8,799 nt of DNA from JAGPIS01 sp964635545. Its GTDB lineage: Bacteria > Bacteroidota > Bacteroidia > Bacteroidales > Marinilabiliaceae. The notes beneath the pieces were generated by a model. The model saw only the letters and a list, made by a program, of their open reading frames with translations. It was not told the origin of the DNA and made no database searches. The DNA lies in the NCBI GenBank assembly GCA_964635545.1, contig CAZWOA010000109.1, positions 1 to 8,799 of the forward strand. Reading direction: 5' to 3'. This document shows, one piece after another, positions 6,270 to 8,799 of this stretch (position 1 is its first letter; every line of letters starts with the position of its first letter). Position numbers and translations under genes: made by a program.

Positions 6270-6369
6270 GATTCTATTAATAATTAAACTCTGAAAGACA
6301 TACATTCATATTTTTCAAAGTTGAAACTATCCTTTAGACGCAAGAAGAACAAAAACGTTGCCTAAAATT

Positions 6370-6377
6370 CAAAGATA
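6370..6377 (-). promoter_or_regulatory. Putative -7 promoter element for the small-protein/lipoprotein unit
   Basis: On the minus strand this reads TATCTTTG, an exact TAnnTTTG match. The four bases 19 positions upstream are TGTG, one change from TTTG. It lies just after the stop codon of the redoxin gene, so the downstream pair would have its own promoter with an untranslated leader of about 95 bases. That leader can form a bulged stem (TTTAGGCAA with TTGCGTCTAAA, between 6333 and 6366). Confidence 0.4.
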
Positions 6378-6395
6378 ATTGTTAATAAAACATAA

Positions 6396-6977
6396 TCACA
6401 CCAAATCGCAAGCATCTGCAGGCATCCAATGTTTGTCTTTTCCATCCCATTTCACATTGCAACCAATGGGGTTTGTAACTTCCAGCGCAGGTTTTTCTCC
6501 ATTCACCAAAGCATTCAACACCAAGTCAAGCGTATTCTCCTTCATCTGTGATGTATCTCGGGGTGTATCTACTCCCCTACCGGTATAAACCAGCTTTCTA
6601 TCTCTATCAAAAACATAAAAATGTGGAGTTCTTAAAGCACCATAAGCAAGTGCAACATCCTGGGATTCATCACGAAGATATATCCAAGGAAACTTATATT
6701 CATCCATTCGCACTTTCATATGTTCAAAATCATCCTCAACATAAGTATTGGCACTATTAGAATTTATACCAACAAACGCCACTCCTTGAGGTTTATATTT
6801 ATCGGCCACCTGCCTTGTAACCTCATCCGACCCGATAACATACGGACAATGATTACACGTAAAAAACAGAACTACAAACTTATAGCTATCAAAATCAGCC
6901 AATGAATAGTATTTACCATCAGTGGCCGGCAACAAAAATCCGGGTGCTTTATCACCTATATTCAATGTAAAAGCCAT
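6396..6977 (-). CDS. Thioredoxin-family redoxin (AhpC/TSA-like, PRX-like)
   Basis: This is a cytosolic thioredoxin-fold protein with no signal peptide, 193 residues long. The core starts GDKAPGFLLPATDGKYYSLADF, as in AhpC/TSA and TlpA relatives. The active-site segment is VVLFFTCNHCPYV with Cys41 and Cys44 (C-N-H-C-P). This is the form seen in a distinct redoxin group that also ends in a GC-x-x-KW motif, here IGCNVKWDG. Further thioredoxin-fold marks are VAFVGINSN, FPWIYLRDESQDVALAYGALRTPHFYVFDRD and LVYTGRGVD (a cis-Pro region at TPHF). The CxxC pair argues for a disulfide reductase or thiol peroxidase, but the substrate is unknown. It is divergent from the outer-membrane protein gene, and the next minus-strand genes probably have their own promoter. 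Confidence 0.87.
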   Translation of the reverse strand: MAFTLNIGDKAPGFLLPATDGKYYSLADFDSYKFVVLFFTCNHCPYVIGSDEVTRQVADKYKPQGVAFVGINSNSANTYVEDDFEHMKVRMDEYKFPWIYLRDESQDVALAYGALRTPHFYVFDRDRKLVYTGRGVDTPRDTSQMKENTLDLVLNALVNGEKPALEVTNPIGCNVKWDGKDKHWMPADACDLV

Positions 6978-7011
6978 ATCTTTATCTTTTTTTATAATAA
7001 ATTCATACTAC

Positions 7012-7019
7012 CAAATCAA
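7012..7019 (-). promoter_or_regulatory. Weak candidate -7 element for the redoxin gene
   Basis: On the minus strand this reads TTGATTTG, seven of eight positions of TAnnTTTG, with ATTG 21 bases upstream in place of TTTG. It would give a leader of about 30 bases before the ATG at 6975-6977. The match is imperfect in both elements. Confidence 0.25.
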
Positions 7020-7053
7020 CATTTCAGCAGTTAATTAGTTCAATTAGAAAGCA

Positions 7054-7105
7054 CACCACTTTAATATTGACATTTAGGTGCTGAATAGCTAAATTTAAAG
7101 TGGTG
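7054..7105. repeat. Long inverted repeat in the divergent intergenic region
   Basis: CACCACTTTAA (7054-7064) and TTAAAGTGGTG (7095-7105) are perfect 11-bp inverted copies 30 bases apart. A second nested pair, ATTTAG (7072-7077) / CTAAAT (7089-7094), abuts the right arm. As RNA this gives an 11-bp stem, a 7-base one-sided bulge, a 6-bp stem and an 11-base loop. No T-tract follows on either strand and no gene ends here, so it is not an ordinary terminator. It lies 32 bases before the outer-membrane protein start and about 76 bases before the redoxin start. A structured 5' leader or a two-site operator are both possible. Confidence 0.65.
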
Positions 7106-7137
7106 ATTGATGATAAACAACCATAATAATTACAAAA

Positions 7138-8499
7138 ATGAGTATCATGAAAGCAATTCTTATTACCATTCTGGTGACAATAACACCATTTGTTTTTTCG
7201 CAGCAACGCTCAGAGTGGTTTTTGAGGAACCACCCCACCAACAACTCTATAAATCCTGCGGAAACGCCATCACATAAAGGTTTTTTTACTGTGCCAATGC
7301 TTGGTAACCACAGCTACTCATTTGTGAGTTCACCATTCACCCTCAACGACATGATGACTGACAATAAGTTGGAACTCAACTCAAGAACCATGGATAGAAT
7401 GGCCGCAAAAGCATGGAATAACAACCTTGTAGTGTCGGAAATGAGCATCCCTATGATTGGATTTGGATTCAGCGTGGGTGATAACTATTTTTCATTATCG
7501 ATGAAAAATAACATAAACAGTTCGCTCGATTTCAATAGAGATGTATTTGCACTTCGCTATGGTCTTAGTGAATATTGGGGTCCTGGTCAATCACAATCAT
7601 TCGAGGCCAAAGTAAATGCCGACATAAGCATATACCACGAAACAGCACTGGGATATAGCCGTGCCATAGGAGATAAAATATCGGTGGGTGTGAAATTGAG
7701 AATGCTACACGGTATTATGTCAATGAAATCCAACACCATGAAAATGAAAATTGACCAAAGACCAACATCTCTCAGAATTGAGCCCGACATCGAGTTCACA
7801 TCATCATTCCCCGGCGAAATAGTTGAGGATCAATATGGTAACATAGACGATATTGACATTGACAATATTTCACTAAGCAATATTTTTAATTCTGATAACA
7901 GAGGATGGGCGGCAGATTTAGGTGTAACATTTAAACCCATTGAATCTCTAACGCTAGGAGCCTCTATTACCGACTTGGGAAAAATAAAATGGGGCAACTC
8001 AGTGGTAAAATATACCATGAATACGCCATTTGAGATTAGTGAGTCGGTTAGTGGCGACCCGGAAGATTACTGGGACGACTTGCAGGATGTGATGAACGAA
8101 AATCTAAACTTCAAACGGGAAGCCGCCGATTACAGCACCAAACTTACAGCGAGAATTAATCTTACTGCAAAGTACGACTTCACTCAGAAAGTAACTTTTG
8201 GAGGTGTGCTTACTTCGCATAACCTACCCACAGGACGTAAAAACACCTTGTCGTTGGGTGCCAACTACCACCCTACACGCTGGGTTGAAGGAGCACTATT
8301 CTATACAATGGCCTACAACACAATGGATAACCTTGGACTGGGAGTAAACTTCAACTTAGGACTATTCAATATTTTTGTAGCTACCGAAAATATCGTTGCC
8401 GCATTCGACTACAAAAATGCCAACTATCTATCTGCCCGTGCCGGCATCAACCTAATGTTTGGCAGGAAGAGTGTAGATGATAGTTCGAAAGAGGATTGA
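7138..8499 (+). CDS. DUF5723-like outer-membrane beta-barrel protein
   Basis: This 453-residue exported protein of unknown function has an N-terminal signal peptide (hydrophobic run KAILITILVTITPFVFS, probable cleavage before QQ at about residue 22). The rest consists of alternating strand-like segments with aromatic girdles and ends in strands (LSARAGINLMFG) plus a short polar tail. RGWAADLGVTFKPIESLTLGASITDLGKIKW and the opening around NPTNNSINPA-type residues (HPTNNSINPAETPSHKGF) are what I associate with DUF5723 proteins of Bacteroidota, relatives of the PorP/SprF and FadL-like barrels. It has no partner genes beside it; a terminator follows 20 bases after the stop. The ATG at 7138 follows an A-rich stretch; a second in-frame ATG at 7147 (MKAILI) would give an equally good signal peptide. 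Localisation is inferred with good confidence, function is not known. Confidence 0.83.
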   Translation: MSIMKAILITILVTITPFVFSQQRSEWFLRNHPTNNSINPAETPSHKGFFTVPMLGNHSYSFVSSPFTLNDMMTDNKLELNSRTMDRMAAKAWNNNLVVSEMSIPMIGFGFSVGDNYFSLSMKNNINSSLDFNRDVFALRYGLSEYWGPGQSQSFEAKVNADISIYHETALGYSRAIGDKISVGVKLRMLHGIMSMKSNTMKMKIDQRPTSLRIEPDIEFTSSFPGEIVEDQYGNIDDIDIDNISLSNIFNSDNRGWAADLGVTFKPIESLTLGASITDLGKIKWGNSVVKYTMNTPFEISESVSGDPEDYWDDLQDVMNENLNFKREAADYSTKLTARINLTAKYDFTQKVTFGGVLTSHNLPTGRKNTLSLGANYHPTRWVEGALFYTMAYNTMDNLGLGVNFNLGLFNIFVATENIVAAFDYKNANYLSARAGINLMFGRKSVDDSSKED

Positions 8500-8519
8500 G
8501 AGGAAATTAATGATACATC

Positions 8520-8555
8520 AAAAAAGAGGGGTTTAAAATAACTCCTCTTTTTTTT
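8520..8555 (+). terminator. Intrinsic terminator after the outer-membrane protein gene
   Basis: AAAAAAGAGGGGT (8520-8532) pairs with ACTCCTCTTTTTT (8541-8553) over 13 positions (one G-U) around an 8-base loop, with eight consecutive T residues at 8548-8555. The A-run on the left arm means it could also work on the minus strand. Confidence 0.9.
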
Positions 8556-8603
8556 GCTATAGCGGGACACATAATTAAATCATAAAATACTATTATCCAA
8601 TAA

Positions 8604-8768
8604 AACGCATTTACAATAATATTTTCAAAAAAAGTGCTATTATTGCTTAGAGGTAATGGAAACTCCATCCCATCCGACATCATGTCGGGAAATTACAATA
8701 TTGACTTTGTTGTTGTTGATAAATCAAATAATTGGAAGAGTAACTTCATCCCTATTACCATCGAGTAA
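8604..8768 (+). pseudogene. Possible 3' remnant of a lost gene
   Basis: After a TAA at 8601-8603 one frame is open for 54 codons to a TAA at 8766-8768. From about 8652 the translation looks protein-like (GNGNSIPSDIMSGNYNIDFVVVD, then NNWKSNFIPITIE), with strand-like alternation and a natural end. There is no ATG before 8682, and no promoter is apparent between the terminator and this frame. A GTG at 8634 is the only longer start. I do not recognise the family. It may be the C-terminal end of a protein whose 5' part has been deleted, or chance. Confidence 0.3.
8674..8688. repeat. Small palindrome CCGACAT-C-ATGTCGG
   Basis: Seven-base inverted arms flank a single C. As RNA it would fold as six pairs with a TCA loop. 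No T-tract follows. The right arm's TGTCGGG (8683-8689) recurs as a direct repeat at the very end of the window (8793-8799). Confidence 0.4.
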
Positions 8769-8799
8769 TACATGAAGTGAATTTTAAGAGGCTGTCGGG

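Larger units (their letters stand above)
8556..8799. other. Right-hand intergenic stretch without a complete gene
   Basis: Apart from the possible remnant frame and the small palindrome, this AT-rich region holds no complete coding region on either strand. The final bases, GAGGCTGTCGGG, faintly resemble terminal repeats of some Bacteroidota insertion sequences, but the window ends before this can be tested. Confidence 0.4.

Noticed and set aside
6270..6305. Upstream ATG (6303-6305) for the small hypothetical protein
   Set aside because: It would place twelve uncharacteristic residues before a normal signal-like start MKYILLL; kept only as an alternative.
6333..6366. Inverted repeat downstream of the redoxin gene as its terminator
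   Set aside because: The stem has a two-base bulge and a 14-base loop, and no T-tract follows on the minus strand; it more likely lies in the leader of the next gene pair.

Overview
The window looks like a chromosomal segment of a Bacteroidota bacterium, most likely Bacteroidales. The evidence is a hisG-hisD-hisC-hisB gene order with a fused HisB (phosphatase plus dehydratase), -7/-33 promoter elements of the TTTG / TAnnTTTG type, start codons preceded by A/T-rich sequence instead of Shine-Dalgarno motifs, and a DUF5723-type outer-membrane protein. No taxonomic search was possible, so this rests on recognition of gene families and signals.

Left part (1-4754, + strand): a histidine biosynthesis operon with its control region. 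A promoter (185-215) drives a short leader RNA that encodes a 17-residue leader peptide (243-296) with five consecutive His codons and a sixth further on. An intrinsic terminator follows (323-362). An 11-bp alternative pairing (288-298 with 330-340) excludes the terminator. Together these form a complete His-codon-sensing, ribosome-mediated attenuator in front of hisG. The four genes are tightly spaced (11 bp, 9 bp, 4-bp overlap) and encode ATP phosphoribosyltransferase (long, feedback-regulated form), histidinol dehydrogenase, histidinol-phosphate aminotransferase and bifunctional HisB. They cover the first step and the last steps of the pathway. hisH, hisA, hisF and hisI/E are not here, and a perfect hairpin overlaps the hisB stop codon.

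Middle part (4755-6977, - strand): a three-helix DUF2721 membrane protein convergent with hisB, then a lipoprotein gene with DUF4377-like and META/HslJ-like domains, a 77-residue hypothetical exported or membrane-anchored protein 8 bp upstream of it, and a thioredoxin-fold redoxin. The lipoprotein gene is split by one in-frame TAG; the frame is otherwise open and the domain sequence continues across it. It ends at a clear intrinsic terminator, and a good -7 element lies upstream of the two-gene unit.

Right part (6978-8799, + strand): a divergent intergenic region with a long inverted repeat (7054-7064 / 7095-7105), then a DUF5723 outer-membrane beta-barrel protein with signal peptide and a strong terminator. 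The last 240 bases hold only a short open frame that looks like the 3' end of a lost gene, and a small palindrome.

The most interesting items are the complete his attenuator, the amber-interrupted lipoprotein, and the long inverted repeat in the divergent region. No wholly new biological system is evident.
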